DNA of 64,000 nt from contig NZ_CP118247.1 in NCBI RefSeq assembly GCF_028816475.1, forward strand, positions 1,761,001-1,825,000, read 5' to 3'. The position numbers and the translations under genes were made by a program. This document shows, piece by piece, positions 8,464-18,394 of this stretch. Below the pieces are notes generated by a model, which ran no database searches, was not told the origin of the DNA, and was given only the letters and a program-made list of their open reading frames with translations. The first letter of the stretch is position 1, and each line of letters opens with the position of its first letter. This stretch comes from Devosia rhodophyticola. Its GTDB lineage: Bacteria > Pseudomonadota > Alphaproteobacteria > Rhizobiales > Devosiaceae.

Positions 8464-9005
8464 TGCGTTATGTATTTTTCGGCCTGCCGCTTTTGCTGCT
8501 GGCGGCGTTGTTGAGCGTTTTTGCCTTTTCGATCAACCGTGATCCGAACCTGGTGCGCTCGGTCTTGATCGACAAGCCCGCACCCCAATTCGACATGCCG
8601 GCGGTGGCTGGTCTGGGGGTGACCGGCTTTGATACCCAAAGCCTTGTTGGCGAGGTGACTGTGGTCAATGTGTTTGCCAGCTGGTGCGTTCCCTGCCGCG
8701 AGGAACATCCGGTGCTTACCGCGCTCAAGGATGTGTCCGGGGTCCGACTCTTTGGCATCAATCAGGCTGACAAGCCCGAAAATGCGGTGGCATTTCTTGA
8801 AGAACTGGGCAATCCCTATGATCGGGTCGGGGCTGACGAAAACCGACGTGTTTCGATTGACTGGGGCGTCTATGGAGTGCCCGAAACCTTTATCGTGGAT
8901 GCGCGCGGGGTCATTGCCTTCAAGCACGTCGGCCCAATGACGGGGGCGGATGTTGAAAAGGAAATTCTGCCCGCGATCAAGCGTGCTCGCGCCGTCAAAC
9001 CCTAA
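8463..9005 (+). CDS. ccmG: Thiol:disulfide interchange protein CcmG/DsbE
   Basis: A membrane-anchored periplasmic thioredoxin (180 aa) that reduces apocytochrome c before haem ligation. Residues 1-22 form the membrane anchor. The active site is WCVPC at 74-78, followed by the CcmG signature GVYGVPETFIVD. The ATG at 8463 is preferred over the in-frame TTG one codon earlier because it overlaps the ccmD stop. ccmE, ccmF and ccmH are not in this window. The gene converges with a DUF1674 gene, and the stops overlap by four bases. Confidence 0.95.
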   Translation: MRYVFFGLPLLLLAALLSVFAFSINRDPNLVRSVLIDKPAPQFDMPAVAGLGVTGFDTQSLVGEVTVVNVFASWCVPCREEHPVLTALKDVSGVRLFGINQADKPENAVAFLEELGNPYDRVGADENRRVSIDWGVYGVPETFIVDARGVIAFKHVGPMTGADVEKEILPAIKRARAVKP

Positions 9006-9199
9006 AAGTCGCTGGTCAGGCCCTTGATTTCCCAATCACCATAACGAGCAGGCTCCAGACCGCCACGACCACCGGTCTCGGGCGGCAATTGGGCCAACTG
9101 TCGGTCCAGTTCGGTACGGCGCGCCTCGGCTTCGGCCAAAGCGCGTTTGGCGGCAGGTGTCAGAGTTTTCGTCAGTGCTTGTGTGGGCGTTTCGGGCAT
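9002..9199 (-). CDS. DUF1674 protein, SdhAF4-like succinate dehydrogenase assembly factor
   Basis: A 65-residue protein whose C-terminus ([18 protein letters not shown] then TSDF) matches the DUF1674/SDHAF4 family, which helps the flavinylated SdhA subunit mature. The start at 9199 is chosen because GAGAAG lies upstream and it yields the normal family size; the ORF continues to 9340 without a motif. It is transcribed divergently from htpX and is far from the sdh genes at 36-40 kb. The function is taken from the family. Confidence 0.8.
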   Translation of the reverse strand: MPETPTQALTKTLTPAAKRALAEAEARRTELDRQLAQLPPETGGRGGLEPARYGDWEIKGLTSDF

Positions 9200-9284
9200 T
9201 GCAATCTTCTCATTCAGCCGGGCATCTTGCGCCGAACCTGTCGGCTCCCAACATATTGGGCAAAGATTGGCAGGATCAAGCAAG

Positions 9285-10268
9285 ATGTTCAACGCACTTC
9301 GTACCGGGGTTCTGTTGGCGGCGCTGACTGCGCTGTTCATGGCCGTGGGCTATTTCATTGGCGGTACCGGCGGCATGGTCATGGCGTTTGGATTTGCGCT
9401 GGTAACCAACGCCATTGGCTACTGGAATTCGGACAAACTGGTTTTGCGCATGCAAAATGCCGTGCCGGTGGCGCAGAGTCGAGCGCCCGAACTATATGAA
9501 ATGGTTGACACGCTCTCCCAACGCGCGGGCATTCCAACCCCGGCGGTCTATCTGATCGAAACCGATCAGCCCAACGCTTTTGCCACCGGCCGGGATCCCC
9601 AACATGGCGCGGTCGCTGTGTCGGCGGGCCTGCTCAAACACCTTGAAACCCGCGAAGTCGCGGCGGTTATCGCCCATGAACTGGGCCATATCCGCAATCG
9701 CGATACGCTGACGATGACGATCACGGCTACGTTTGCCGGTGCTATATCTATGCTGGCCCAATTTGGCCTGTTCTTTGGCGGTGGCAATCGGCGCGACAAT
9801 CCGCTGGGCGGCATGGGCGCGCTGCTCATGGTGTTCCTGGCCCCGGTCGCAGCCATGCTGGTGCAGATGGCGGTCAGCCGGACCCGCGAGTATGAGGCCG
9901 ACAAGGCGGGGGCCGAAATATCGGGCGATCCGCTGGCGCTGGCCTCGGCCCTGCGCAAAATCGCGGGCCTTGCCGGGCGACAGGTCAATGTTGCCGCCGA
10001 GCGCAATCCGGCGATGGCGCACATGTACATCATCAACCCGCTGAGCGGGCAGCGCATGGATAATCTGTTTTCCACTCATCCCGACACCGCCAATCGCATT
10101 GAAGCGCTGACAAACCTTGCGAGTGCGATGCAGGTGAACCATAAGAGCCCGACAAGTGCTTCGCGTTCGGGCACGGTGCGGGCAGCGCCGGGTCAGGGTG
10201 GAAGCTGGCGCGTACCACAAATACGACGCGAAGATGAGGATGGCGACAGTCGCGGTCCCTGGGGATGA
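9285..10268 (+). CDS. htpX: Membrane zinc protease HtpX
   Basis: A 327-residue inner-membrane metalloprotease of the M48B family involved in quality control of membrane proteins. Two N-terminal helices (about 8-26 and 29-46) precede the zinc motif HELGH at 131-135. More helices (about 146-170 and 183-200) and the third ligand region [14 protein letters not shown] follow. The longer ORF to 9147 has no supporting motif, and [14 protein letters not shown] is the usual N-terminus. A polar C-terminal tail rich in Ser/Arg ends the protein. rsmB follows within about ten bases. Confidence 0.95.
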   Translation: MFNALRTGVLLAALTALFMAVGYFIGGTGGMVMAFGFALVTNAIGYWNSDKLVLRMQNAVPVAQSRAPELYEMVDTLSQRAGIPTPAVYLIETDQPNAFATGRDPQHGAVAVSAGLLKHLETREVAAVIAHELGHIRNRDTLTMTITATFAGAISMLAQFGLFFGGGNRRDNPLGGMGALLMVFLAPVAAMLVQMAVSRTREYEADKAGAEISGDPLALASALRKIAGLAGRQVNVAAERNPAMAHMYIINPLSGQRMDNLFSTHPDTANRIEALTNLASAMQVNHKSPTSASRSGTVRAAPGQGGSWRVPQIRREDEDGDSRGPWG

Positions 10269-10278
10269 GTGAAAGCTT

Positions 10279-11580
10279 TTGACGGCAAAGAAAGAACCAG
10301 CAGGCCTGAGCCTGCGCCTCGTGGCGGCTTCGCGGTTGCGTGCTGTGTTGAGTGGCGACAATTTTGTGGCGCTGGGCGCAAACGATATTGCCGATAGCCG
10401 CGACCGCGCAACCGCCAATCGGCTGATCACGATGGCGCTGCGGCGGCATGGGCAAATCAACTTCATAATGCACGCGCTACTCGACAAGGGGCTACCGGGC
10501 AAGAGCGGCAGCTTTGAAGCGGTGTTGCGCCTATCGCTGGCCCAGCTCGTTTATCTGCCTGATCTGGGTGCCCACAGCGCGCTGTTTTTGGCCGTTGAAG
10601 CGCTCAAGCGTGACAAGAAGGCCCAGCATCTGACCGGATTGATGAATGCTGTGCTGCGCCGGGCGCAGGCCAATTCGGCCAAGTACTGGTCGCTGTCCGA
10701 TGATTTATTGATCCCCGAAACGTTCGGCGATACCTGGGTGGATGCCTACGGCGAGGCAGCTATACCTGCATTTACCGATGCTCTGATTGCCGGCGCCCCG
10801 CTTGATCTGACGCTTAAGGACAATGACCCCGACCTGATTGCGGCGCTGGGTGCGGTTCCATTGATGGACGATAGTGTTCGGGTCGAAACACGGGATCGGC
10901 CGGTTGAAGGATTGCCCGGCTATGCAGAAGGTCGCTGGTGGGTGCAGGACGCAGCCTCAGCGCTCCCTGCACGTCTCATGGGACTGGAAAAGGGCGCCCG
11001 GGTGCTTGATCTGTGCGCTGCGCCCGGTGGCAAGACGGCGCAATTGATCAAGGCCGGCTACCAGGTCACCGCGCTTGATGCAGACGCCAAGCGCATGGAG
11101 CGCCTCAAGATCAATTTGACCCGGCTGGACTACGAGGCCGAAACAGTGACAGCGGACGCCGCTACATTTGCGCCCGAATCCGGGTTTGACGGGGTGTTGC
11201 TGGATGCGCCGTGTTCAGCAACCGGAACCTTTCGGCGGCACCCCGAGGTTATCTGGCATCGGATGGCGAGTGACATCGCCGGACGGGTCAGCGTGCAACG
11301 CGCGTTATTGATTAACGCGTTTCGTTGTCTCAATCAGGGTGGGGTGCTGCTATATTGTGTGTGTTCGCTGGAGCCGGAGGAGGGCGAGGCACAGGTTGAA
11401 TGGGCACTTCAGCATTTGCCCGACCTAAAGCTTTTGCCGATTGGCCCGGACGAAATCGGTGGTGATCTGGCGGGAGCGGTTTCGCCCGATGGCCTGCTGC
11501 GTACGCATCCTGGAATGGCGCCGGGTAGACAACCGGGTGGCATGGATGGATTTTTTGTGGCCCGCTTCGGGCGACACTGA
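10279..11580 (+). CDS. rsmB: 16S rRNA m5C967 methyltransferase RsmB (Sun/NOL1/NOP2 family)
   Basis: Methylates a cytosine of 16S rRNA with S-adenosylmethionine. The protein has an N-terminal NusB-like RNA-binding domain (about 10-140) and a C-terminal Rossmann methyltransferase. The SAM motif LDLCAAPGGKT is near 244, and the two family cysteines are in DAPCSATGTF (near 311) and VCSLEPEEGE (near 363). As read, the start is TTG 10279. An ATG at 10265 overlaps the htpX stop and would join this frame if the T4 run at 10277-10280 were T5, giving MSESFLTAKKEP. A lost base there is possible but unproven. Confidence 0.92.
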   Translation: MTAKKEPAGLSLRLVAASRLRAVLSGDNFVALGANDIADSRDRATANRLITMALRRHGQINFIMHALLDKGLPGKSGSFEAVLRLSLAQLVYLPDLGAHSALFLAVEALKRDKKAQHLTGLMNAVLRRAQANSAKYWSLSDDLLIPETFGDTWVDAYGEAAIPAFTDALIAGAPLDLTLKDNDPDLIAALGAVPLMDDSVRVETRDRPVEGLPGYAEGRWWVQDAASALPARLMGLEKGARVLDLCAAPGGKTAQLIKAGYQVTALDADAKRMERLKINLTRLDYEAETVTADAATFAPESGFDGVLLDAPCSATGTFRRHPEVIWHRMASDIAGRVSVQRALLINAFRCLNQGGVLLYCVCSLEPEEGEAQVEWALQHLPDLKLLPIGPDEIGGDLAGAVSPDGLLRTHPGMAPGRQPGGMDGFFVARFGRH

Positions 11581-11592
11581 GTGAATGTTTTT

Positions 11593-11607
11593 CGATGCAG
11601 TGCATCG
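11593..11607. repeat. 15-base palindrome between rsmB and the heparinase gene
   Basis: CGATGCA-G-TGCATCG is a perfect dyad 12 bases after the rsmB stop. With no T-run after it, it could be a processing hairpin or an operator. Its role is unknown. Confidence 0.35.
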
Positions 11608-11696
11608 CCCAGGAATGCAGTTAGTCCAGTTGAGTTGAGTGGTTCATTGAACGGTTTGCAATTGCCAGTGTTGACAGCCAAAGCGGCTGGGGGCGT

Positions 11697-13346
11697 ATGA
11701 TGCTGGACGCATGGCAATTTGCCGTGGGGCGGCTCGCTAACGGCTTGGCTGACCGCATTGTCACCCTGCCAATGCTGCGCTGGACGTGGACCGGCACCGC
11801 CGATACCGGCTACGACAGCAATCTGCCCGAATATCGTCCCAGTGATCGCGATGCTGTGCGCGACATGATGGCAGGGCGCTATCTGTTGGCATCCAGGCTG
11901 GTGGAAACAGGGGGCGTTTCGCCCTTCGGGATAGAAACCGAGCATGTTGACTGGCGTATCAACCTGCAGGGGTTTTCGTGGCTGCGCCATTTTCGCGACG
12001 TGCGCGACGCTGGCGAGCGCGGATTTGCTCGTATGCTGGTGCTCGATTGGATCGGGCGCTCGGGTGAATTTGAGCGCGAAACCTGGGCACCGGGGGTTTG
12101 CGCCCAACGGGTTTTGAATTGGCTGCGTCATCTCAATTTGCTGCTTGAGGGAGCCAATGCCGAACAAAGTCGCACCATCATGCGCTCGCTTGGGACCCAG
12201 ATCCAGAGCCTCAAGGTGCGGTGCAAACTGATCAACGATCCGGTTGATCGATTGCTGGCCTGCATCGCGGTTCTGGGCGCGTCGCTTTGCGATCAGGAAA
12301 CCTCGGATCACATCGAAGCGGCCGCGTTGCGGCTGGATGCGGTGCTGGCCGCCCAGATTGACAGCGATGGCCTGCATCTCGCGCGCAGTCCCCGCGTCCA
12401 GCTGCTGTTGCTGGCCGAGCTTGCCAGCGTGCGTTCGGGCCTCTCAAATTTTAACAGTGACTGGGGCCATCGACTTGGCAATCAGGTTGAAAAAATGCAC
12501 CAGGCGCTCGATGCCCTGACATTGGGCAGCGGTGAGCCGGTTTATGCCAACGGCACCGGGCAATTGCCGCACGACGTATTGATCGCCGTGCAGGCGAGCG
12601 GCGTACCCCAGAAGCAAGTCAGTCGCCTGTTGAGTGGATTTGGTGTGTTACGTGATGGCGAAGCCGTGGTCATTGCCGATGGCGGACAGGTGCCGCCGCC
12701 TGAGTTTGCCCGCGAAGCCCATGCTGGTGCCCTTTCGTTCGAATTCAGCCATGGTACCGAGCAGATTATTGGCAATTGTGGCCCCGCACCCGCCGATTTG
12801 CCCGACAGCAAATTGTTGTTTCGTCGCGGCGTGGCTCATTCGGCGCCCACTATCAATGCCCAAAGTGCGACGCGTATTCGCGAAAAAGGCCCATTGGCCG
12901 AAATACCCCATCAGACGGGCGCTGGGCCCGGCCTGACGCTCAATAGCGCCGATCAGCTGTTGAGCCTGGTTCAAAATGGCTATGCGGCTCGCTTCGGGGT
13001 GTCGCTGGAGCGGCGCATAACTCTCTTGTCGAGCGGGACCACCCTTGTGGGTCAGGATCGGATGATCCGGGCGGGCAAAGCGCCAGTTTCAGGCGTGATC
13101 ACGGCCCGGTTCCATCTTGCACCCGGCGTCATGGTGCGCCGTATCGGCAATGAAGGCATCGTGCGGCTGGTGCTGCCAAATGGCGCGGTTTGGAGTTTTT
13201 TGTGGGAGGGGGCGGACCTTCGCGTCGAGGAAAGCGTCCGGCAATCGTCCTATGTCGGATTTCACCGCACGCAGCAGTTGGTGCTCGAGGCCGATGTCGA
13301 AGTGGGCGATGAAATTGCCTGGATCGTGACGCTGGAACAGTCCTGA
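11697..13346 (+). CDS. Heparinase II/III family protein
   Basis: A 549-residue cytoplasmic or weakly exported protein with the two-domain layout of the heparinase II/III family: an all-helical N-terminal part with the conserved WLRHFRDV and LNWLRHLNLLL segments, and a beta-rich C-terminal part with ARFGVSLERRITL and AVWSFLWEGADLRVEES. Family members are polysaccharide lyases. In Rhizobiales a gene of this type typically lies between rsmB and purH, as here. The substrate cannot be read from the sequence. No clear signal peptide is seen at the 11697 start. Confidence 0.85.
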   Translation: MMLDAWQFAVGRLANGLADRIVTLPMLRWTWTGTADTGYDSNLPEYRPSDRDAVRDMMAGRYLLASRLVETGGVSPFGIETEHVDWRINLQGFSWLRHFRDVRDAGERGFARMLVLDWIGRSGEFERETWAPGVCAQRVLNWLRHLNLLLEGANAEQSRTIMRSLGTQIQSLKVRCKLINDPVDRLLACIAVLGASLCDQETSDHIEAAALRLDAVLAAQIDSDGLHLARSPRVQLLLLAELASVRSGLSNFNSDWGHRLGNQVEKMHQALDALTLGSGEPVYANGTGQLPHDVLIAVQASGVPQKQVSRLLSGFGVLRDGEAVVIADGGQVPPPEFAREAHAGALSFEFSHGTEQIIGNCGPAPADLPDSKLLFRRGVAHSAPTINAQSATRIREKGPLAEIPHQTGAGPGLTLNSADQLLSLVQNGYAARFGVSLERRITLLSSGTTLVGQDRMIRAGKAPVSGVITARFHLAPGVMVRRIGNEGIVRLVLPNGAVWSFLWEGADLRVEESVRQSSYVGFHRTQQLVLEADVEVGDEIAWIVTLEQS

Positions 13347-13453
13347 AATGCGATCAATTGGGCTTACGCCGCGCAAAATGGCGCAGGGGCGTTGCCCGCA
13401 GGCCCCTATCTGGCTTATAGCGCCCCCATCAATTCAAATCGGGAAGCGCGTTC

Positions 13454-15045
13454 ATGAACCACAGCAAGACAGTCAAGGTCGGGCGGGCCCTGCTATCGGT
13501 GTTTGACAAGGCCGGCATGGTGGACTTTGCCAAGGGGCTGTCGGCGGCCGGGGTCGATCTGGTGTCAACGGGCGGCACGCATCGCCTGATCGCCGACGCA
13601 GGGCTGACGGTGCGCGAAATTTCGGAACTGACCGGCTTTCCCGAAATGATGGATGGCCGGGTCAAGACCCTGCATCCAAAGGTGCATGGCGGGCTTTTGG
13701 CGGTCCGGGACAATGCCGAGCACAAGGCGGCCATGGACGCCCACGAAATCGGCGGTATCGAGCTGGTTGCTGTCAATCTTTATCCGTTTGAGGAAACTGT
13801 CGCCAAGGGCGCCGATTACGACACCATTATCGAGAACATCGATATTGGCGGGCCTGCCATGATCCGCTCGGCCGCCAAAAATCATGCCTATGTCACCGTT
13901 GTTGTCGATCCGACTGACTATCCGGCGATCCTTGCGGCAATTGCTGAAACCGGCGGTGTGCCGTTTGATATGCGCCAGCGGCTTGCGGCCAAAGCCTATG
14001 CACGGACCGCTGCCTATGATGGGGCAATTTCGAGCTGGTTTGCCAAGGCCATCAATTATCCCGAAATTCCCTATCGCAGTTTTTCGGGGCAATTGGCAGA
14101 AGTCATGCGCTATGGCGAAAATCCGCATCAATGGGCCGGTTTTTATACCACGGGGGATGCGCGGCCCGGCGTGGCCAGCGCCAAAAAGGTGCAAGGCAAG
14201 ACGCTTTCCTACAACAATATCAACGATACGGACGCCGCGTTCGAATTGGTGAGTGAATTTGATCCGGTCAAAACGGCAGCGGTGGCGATCATCAAGCATG
14301 CCAATCCATGCGGTGTTGCGGTTGCCGATACGATTATCGACGCCTATCGCATGGCGTTGCGCACCGATCCGGTCAGTGCCTTTGGCGGCATAGTGGCGAT
14401 CAACCGCGAGATTGATGCGGCGACTGCCACTGAGATCGTCAAGGTATTTACCGAAGTGATCGTGGCACCATCGGCTACCTCTGAGGCAATCGAGATCATT
14501 GCCGCCAAGAAAAACCTGCGGCTACTGCTGACGGGGGGCTCGCTGATCCGAAAGCCGACGGGTTGACGGTGCGTTCGGTTTCGGGCGGACTGTTGGTGCA
14601 GACACGCGACAATACCAGTGTCGATGACTGCGACCTCAAGGTTGTGACCAGAAAACAGCCCAGTGCCGCTGAACTAACCGATATGAAATTGGCGGCAAAG
14701 GTGGCTAAGCACGTCAAATCCAACGCGATAATTTACGTCAAAGATGGGGCAACAGTTGGGATTGGCGCGGGGCAGATGAGCCGAGTTGATTCGGCCCGCG
14801 TGGCGCACCGAAAGTCCATCGACGCCGCTCAGGCCGCCGGGATCGAGGGGGCGTTGACCCGAGGGTCGGTCGTCGCCTCAGATGCTTTTTTTCCATTTGC
14901 TGATGGACTTGAAGCATTGGTTGAAGCGGGCGCGACGGCGGTCGTGCAGCCGGGTGGATCTATGCGCGATCAGGAAGTGATTGATGCGGCGGATGCGGCC
15001 GGCATTGCCATGATTTTTACCGGTATGCGCCATTTCCGCCATTAA
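13454..15045 (+). CDS. purH: Bifunctional IMP cyclohydrolase/AICAR formyltransferase PurH, interrupted by a one-base deletion
   Basis: Catalyses the last two steps of IMP synthesis. The first 360 or so residues (MGS-like cyclohydrolase domain with [10 protein letters not shown], then AICAR transformylase with [13 protein letters not shown] and [10 protein letters not shown]) end in a wrong frame at 14566. The remainder ([13 protein letters not shown] ... [13 protein letters not shown] ... FTGMRHFRH) continues one frame over from about 14540 to 15045. Making the G6 run at 14533-14538 into G7 restores [17 protein letters not shown] and a 530-residue protein, the normal PurH length. Either the assembly lost a G or the gene is inactivated. 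The intact sequence on both sides favours an error. Confidence 0.9.
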
Positions 15046-15046
15046 T

Positions 15047-15061
15047 TTGTCCGCCGGACAA
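15047..15061. promoter_or_regulatory. 15-base dyad between purH and the YciI gene
   Basis: TTGTCCG-C-CGGACAA is a perfect inverted repeat directly after the purH stop and 17 bases before the ECF42-type -35 element. It could be part of the purH terminator (TTTATTTT follows) or an operator for the YciI-sigma pair. Confidence 0.35.
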
Positions 15062-15077
15062 TTTATTTTGTCTGGCG

Positions 15078-15104
15078 TGTCGATCCAGCTACCATTGGTT
15101 CGTC
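15078..15104 (+). promoter_or_regulatory. ECF42-type autoregulated promoter of the YciI-sigma operon
   Basis: TGTCGA (15078-15083), a 17-base spacer and CGTC (15101-15104) match, from memory, the -35 TGTCGA and -10 CG(A/T)C described for ECF42 targets. It lies 58 bases before the YciI start, exactly where the family's own sigma factor should act. Confidence 0.6.
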
Positions 15105-15161
15105 GTGTTGGTATTCGGGCAGGTCATGGGGACCGGCCCGGTACAACAGGGGAGCATCCAA

Positions 15162-15590
15162 ATGCGTTTCATGATTATCGTCAAGGCCAATGCAGACAGC
15201 GAAGCTGGAGTCATGCCTTCATCCGAAGCCATCGCCAGAATGGGCGTGTTCAACGAGAAAATGATTGAGGCCGGGGTGATGCTGGCCGGCGATGGGCTGC
15301 ATCCATCCTCCAGGGGCGCGCGGATAAAATCGGAAAACGGCAAGGTTGTCGTCACCGATGGGCCGTTCAGTGAAACCAAGGAATTGATCGCTGGATTCTG
15401 GATGATCCAGACCAAATCCTACGAAGAGGCGCTGGAATGGTGCAAGCGGATCCCATTCGATGCAGGGATGGAAGTAGAGTTGCGCAAGGCGTTCGAAGCA
15501 TCTGACTTTGTTTCAGATAGCATTACCGAGGAACATCTCGCCAAGGAACAGGAATTCCGGGACGCGCAAAAGCCCATCTCCAATGGCTAA
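15162..15590 (+). CDS. YciI/DGPF domain protein
   Basis: A 142-residue cytoplasmic protein with a YCII-related ferredoxin-like fold. It opens with MRFMIIVKA and carries the DGPF signature in VTDGPFSETKELIAGFW. Proteins of this type (DGPF proteins) are the standard genomic partners of ECF42 sigma factors and are usually their main regulon. The start at 15162 has GGGGAG nine bases upstream; the ORF extends back to 15105 without support. The sigma gene follows after 18 bases. The biochemical role of DGPF proteins is not established. Confidence 0.85.
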   Translation: MRFMIIVKANADSEAGVMPSSEAIARMGVFNEKMIEAGVMLAGDGLHPSSRGARIKSENGKVVVTDGPFSETKELIAGFWMIQTKSYEEALEWCKRIPFDAGMEVELRKAFEASDFVSDSITEEHLAKEQEFRDAQKPISNG

Positions 15591-15608
15591 CGCCTGCATA
15601 TTGATTTG

Positions 15609-16878
15609 ATGAACGGCGACAATATCAGCCGCGCCATTGAAACGGTCTGGCGCATGGAAGCGCCCAGATTGGTGGCGGGGCTGGTGCGCATGGTGCGCGA
15701 TATCAGCCTGGCGGAGGAGTTGGCGCAGGAAGCACTGGTTGGCGCTTTGCAGTCGTGGCCGAAATCGGGCGTGCCGGATAATCCGGGCGCATGGCTGATG
15801 ACCAGCGCCAAGCGCTGCGCCATCGACTATTTTCGGCACAATGCCATGGTTGCCCGCAAGCTGCCAGAAATTGCGCATGCGACACCCACCGACGCTTCGG
15901 CGGCACCGGATCCTGAAGCCTTGCTCGATGCAGGGTCAGGCGATGACTTATTGAACCTGATGTTTGTGGCCTGTCATCCAGCATTGTCGCCCGAAGCGCA
16001 GTCGGCGCTGACCCTGCGTTTGATTGGGGGATTGAGCACCAATGAAATTGCACGCGCCTTTTTGGTAAGCGAAGCCACCATGGCGCAGCGGATCGTACGC
16101 GCCAAGAGAACACTGGCCGAGGCGGGCGAACGGTTCGCATTTCCAAACAGTGCCGAGCGGCAGGCGCGGCTGGGTTCAGTGCTGGGTGTCCTCTATCTGA
16201 TCTTTAACGAAGGGTATTCGGCGACCACCGGGCAGGACTGGATGCGACCACAATTGTGCGAGGAAGCCATGCGCATGGGCCGGATATTGGCGCAAATGGT
16301 ACCCGATCAATCCGAAGTACACGGGCTGGTTGCCTTGATGGAACTGCAGGCGTCCCGGTTCGCGGCCCGCCATGGTGCTGATGGCACGCCGATCCTGCTG
16401 GCTGAGCAAAATCGCGCCCGCTGGGATCGAACTTTGATCGGGCGGGGGCTTGCGGGCGTTGATCGGGCACGGGCCGAGTCGCTGCACCCTGGTTCCTACA
16501 GTTTGCAGGCCGCCATTGCCGCCTGTCACGCGCGGGCCGCTCTGTCCTGCGGAAACCGACTGGAACGAGATTGCCCGACTTTACGGCCAATTGGCACAAA
16601 TCAATCCCGGCCCCGTTATTGAACTCAATCGCGGGGTGGCGATCGCGCAGGCGCATGGCGCAAAGGCGGGACTTGACCATCTCGAGCACCATGTCGATGC
16701 CGAAGCATTGGCGCATTATCCGCTATTTGCCGCGGCGCGTGGGGAGTTGCTCGAACGGCTAGGCCGGGATGGGGAAGCATCGGCATGCTTTGCGAGGGCT
16801 GCGGCTCTGACGCAAAATCAAGTCGAAAAAGCGCTGATGCAGAAGCGGGCCGAACGATTGGCTGGCGCAAAATCTTGA
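15609..16878 (+). CDS. ECF42-type RNA polymerase sigma factor with C-terminal extension, frameshifted as read
   Basis: An extracytoplasmic-function sigma factor with region 2 (LAEELAQEALVGALQSWP, NPGAWLMTSAKRCAIDYFR) and region 4 (TLRLIGGLSTNEIARAFLVS), followed by the long C-terminal extension of about 200 residues (DUF6596/TPR-like) typical of ECF42. The first frame runs off at 16622, while the family sequence continues in the next frame (AETDWNEIARLYGQL ... VEKALMQKRAERLAG) to 16878. One extra base near 16536-16539 explains it and gives a protein of about 422 residues. There is no membrane anti-sigma gene nearby, consistent with ECF42, where the extension itself is thought to control activity. 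Confidence 0.8.
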
Positions 16879-16945
16879 CCCTCGCAGGCGCTGGGATTAG
16901 AACGGCTCCAGAAATCTTTCCCAAGCTTTGCTGGACACACATTAC

Positions 16946-18352
16946 ATGACCAAGGCGCGCACGCTTTACGACAAGATCTGGGACGACCATCTGGTTCAGA
17001 ACAACGAAGATGGCACCTCGCTGCTCTATATTGATCGGCATCTGGTCCATGAAGTGACAAGCCCACAGGCATTCGAAGGCCTGCGCCTCAACAAGCGCCG
17101 TGTTCGCCATCCAGAACGCACGCTGGCGGTGGTTGATCACAATGTGCCGACGTCTGACCGCAGCGCCGGAATCGATGATCCTGAAAGCAAATTACAGGTC
17201 GATACGCTGGCCGAGAACGCCCGCGAGTTCGGTGTCGAATATTTCGACGAGTTGGACAAGCGGCAGGGCATTGTGCACATCGTCGGTCCCGAGCAGGGAT
17301 TCACCCTACCGGGCATGACTATTGTATGTGGCGATAGCCATACCTCGACACACGGCGCTTTTGGCGCGCTGGCCCATGGCATCGGCACGTCCGAGGTCGA
17401 ACATGTGCTGGCCACGCAGACTCTGATCCAGCAAAAGGCCAAGAACATGCTGGTGCGGGTGGATGGCAAGCTGCCGCCCCATGTTACCGCCAAGGATATC
17501 ATTTTGGCGATCATTGGCGAGATCGGCACGGCGGGCGGCAATGGTCACGTGATTGAATTTGCTGGCGAAGCCATCGAAGCGCTGTCGATGGAAGGCCGGA
17601 TGACGGTGTGCAACATGACTATCGAAGGGGGCGCGCGCGCCGGATTGATCGCGCCGGATCAAACAACCTACGACTATGTCGAAGGCCGCAATCGCGCGCC
17701 GTCAGGCACGGCTTGGGACATGGCGCTTGATTATTGGAAAACGCTTTATACCGACGACGGCGCCCATTACGACAAGGTCGTGGTACTCGACGCGGCCAAT
17801 TTGCCGCCTATCGTTTCCTGGGGCTCTTCGCCTGAAGACGTGATTGCGGTCACGGGCGAAGTGCCCAATCCCGATGATATTGCTGATGAAAACAAACGTG
17901 CTTCCAAGTGGCGGGCCCTCGAATATATGGGTTTGAAGCCCGGCACCAGGATCACCGACATCACGGTGGACCGGGTGTTCCTGGGGTCGTGCACCAATGG
18001 GCGGATCGAGGATCTGCGCGTTGCCGCGGCCGCGGTCAAGGGCAAGAAGGTTCATGGCAATGTGTCAGCCATGGTCGTACCCGGCTCCGGGTTAGTCAAG
18101 GAACAGGCAGAGGCCGAAGGTCTGGATGTGATATTCAAGGACGCCGGGTTCGACTGGCGTGAGCCGGGCTGCTCGATGTGCCTGGCCATGAATGCCGACA
18201 AGCTCAAGCCGAAGGAGCGTTGCGCCTCGACCTCAAACCGCAATTTTGAAGGCCGTCAGGGCTTTAAGGGCCGCACCCATCTGGTGTCGCCCGAAATGGC
18301 GGTGGCGGCAGCCGTTACCGGCCATTTCGTTGACATTCGTGACTGGCAGTAA
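16946..18352 (+). CDS. leuC: 3-isopropylmalate dehydratase large subunit
   Basis: Works with LeuD to isomerise 2-isopropylmalate to 3-isopropylmalate in leucine synthesis. The 468-residue protein is an aconitase-superfamily enzyme with [4Fe-4S] ligands in [11 protein letters not shown] (near 348) and GCSMCLAMN (near 408 and 411). Family motifs [16 protein letters not shown] and [11 protein letters not shown] are intact. The ATG at 16946 is preferred over the in-frame TTG at 16928. leuD and leuB lie 6-7 kb away in the same direction, so the pathway is not one operon here. Confidence 0.97.
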   Translation: MTKARTLYDKIWDDHLVQNNEDGTSLLYIDRHLVHEVTSPQAFEGLRLNKRRVRHPERTLAVVDHNVPTSDRSAGIDDPESKLQVDTLAENAREFGVEYFDELDKRQGIVHIVGPEQGFTLPGMTIVCGDSHTSTHGAFGALAHGIGTSEVEHVLATQTLIQQKAKNMLVRVDGKLPPHVTAKDIILAIIGEIGTAGGNGHVIEFAGEAIEALSMEGRMTVCNMTIEGGARAGLIAPDQTTYDYVEGRNRAPSGTAWDMALDYWKTLYTDDGAHYDKVVVLDAANLPPIVSWGSSPEDVIAVTGEVPNPDDIADENKRASKWRALEYMGLKPGTRITDITVDRVFLGSCTNGRIEDLRVAAAAVKGKKVHGNVSAMVVPGSGLVKEQAEAEGLDVIFKDAGFDWREPGCSMCLAMNADKLKPKERCASTSNRNFEGRQGFKGRTHLVSPEMAVAAAVTGHFVDIRDWQ

Positions 18353-18362
18353 GTTGATGCTC

Positions 18363-18387
18363 TCGGGAGCGCTCGTGGCGCTCCCGA
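18363..18387. terminator. Perfect 10-bp hairpin between the converging leuC and small unknown gene
   Basis: TCGGGAGCGC and GCGCTCCCGA pair perfectly around TCGTG. It lies ten bases after the leuC stop and just beyond the stop of the opposing gene. No T-run follows on either strand, so termination is inferred from position and stem strength only. Confidence 0.5.
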
Positions 18388-18394
18388 AGCCCGG

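Noticed and set aside
13347..13453. Possible purine riboswitch or PurR box before purH
   Set aside because: Only a bulged AGGGGC/GCCCCT stem is present; no riboswitch core is recognisable.
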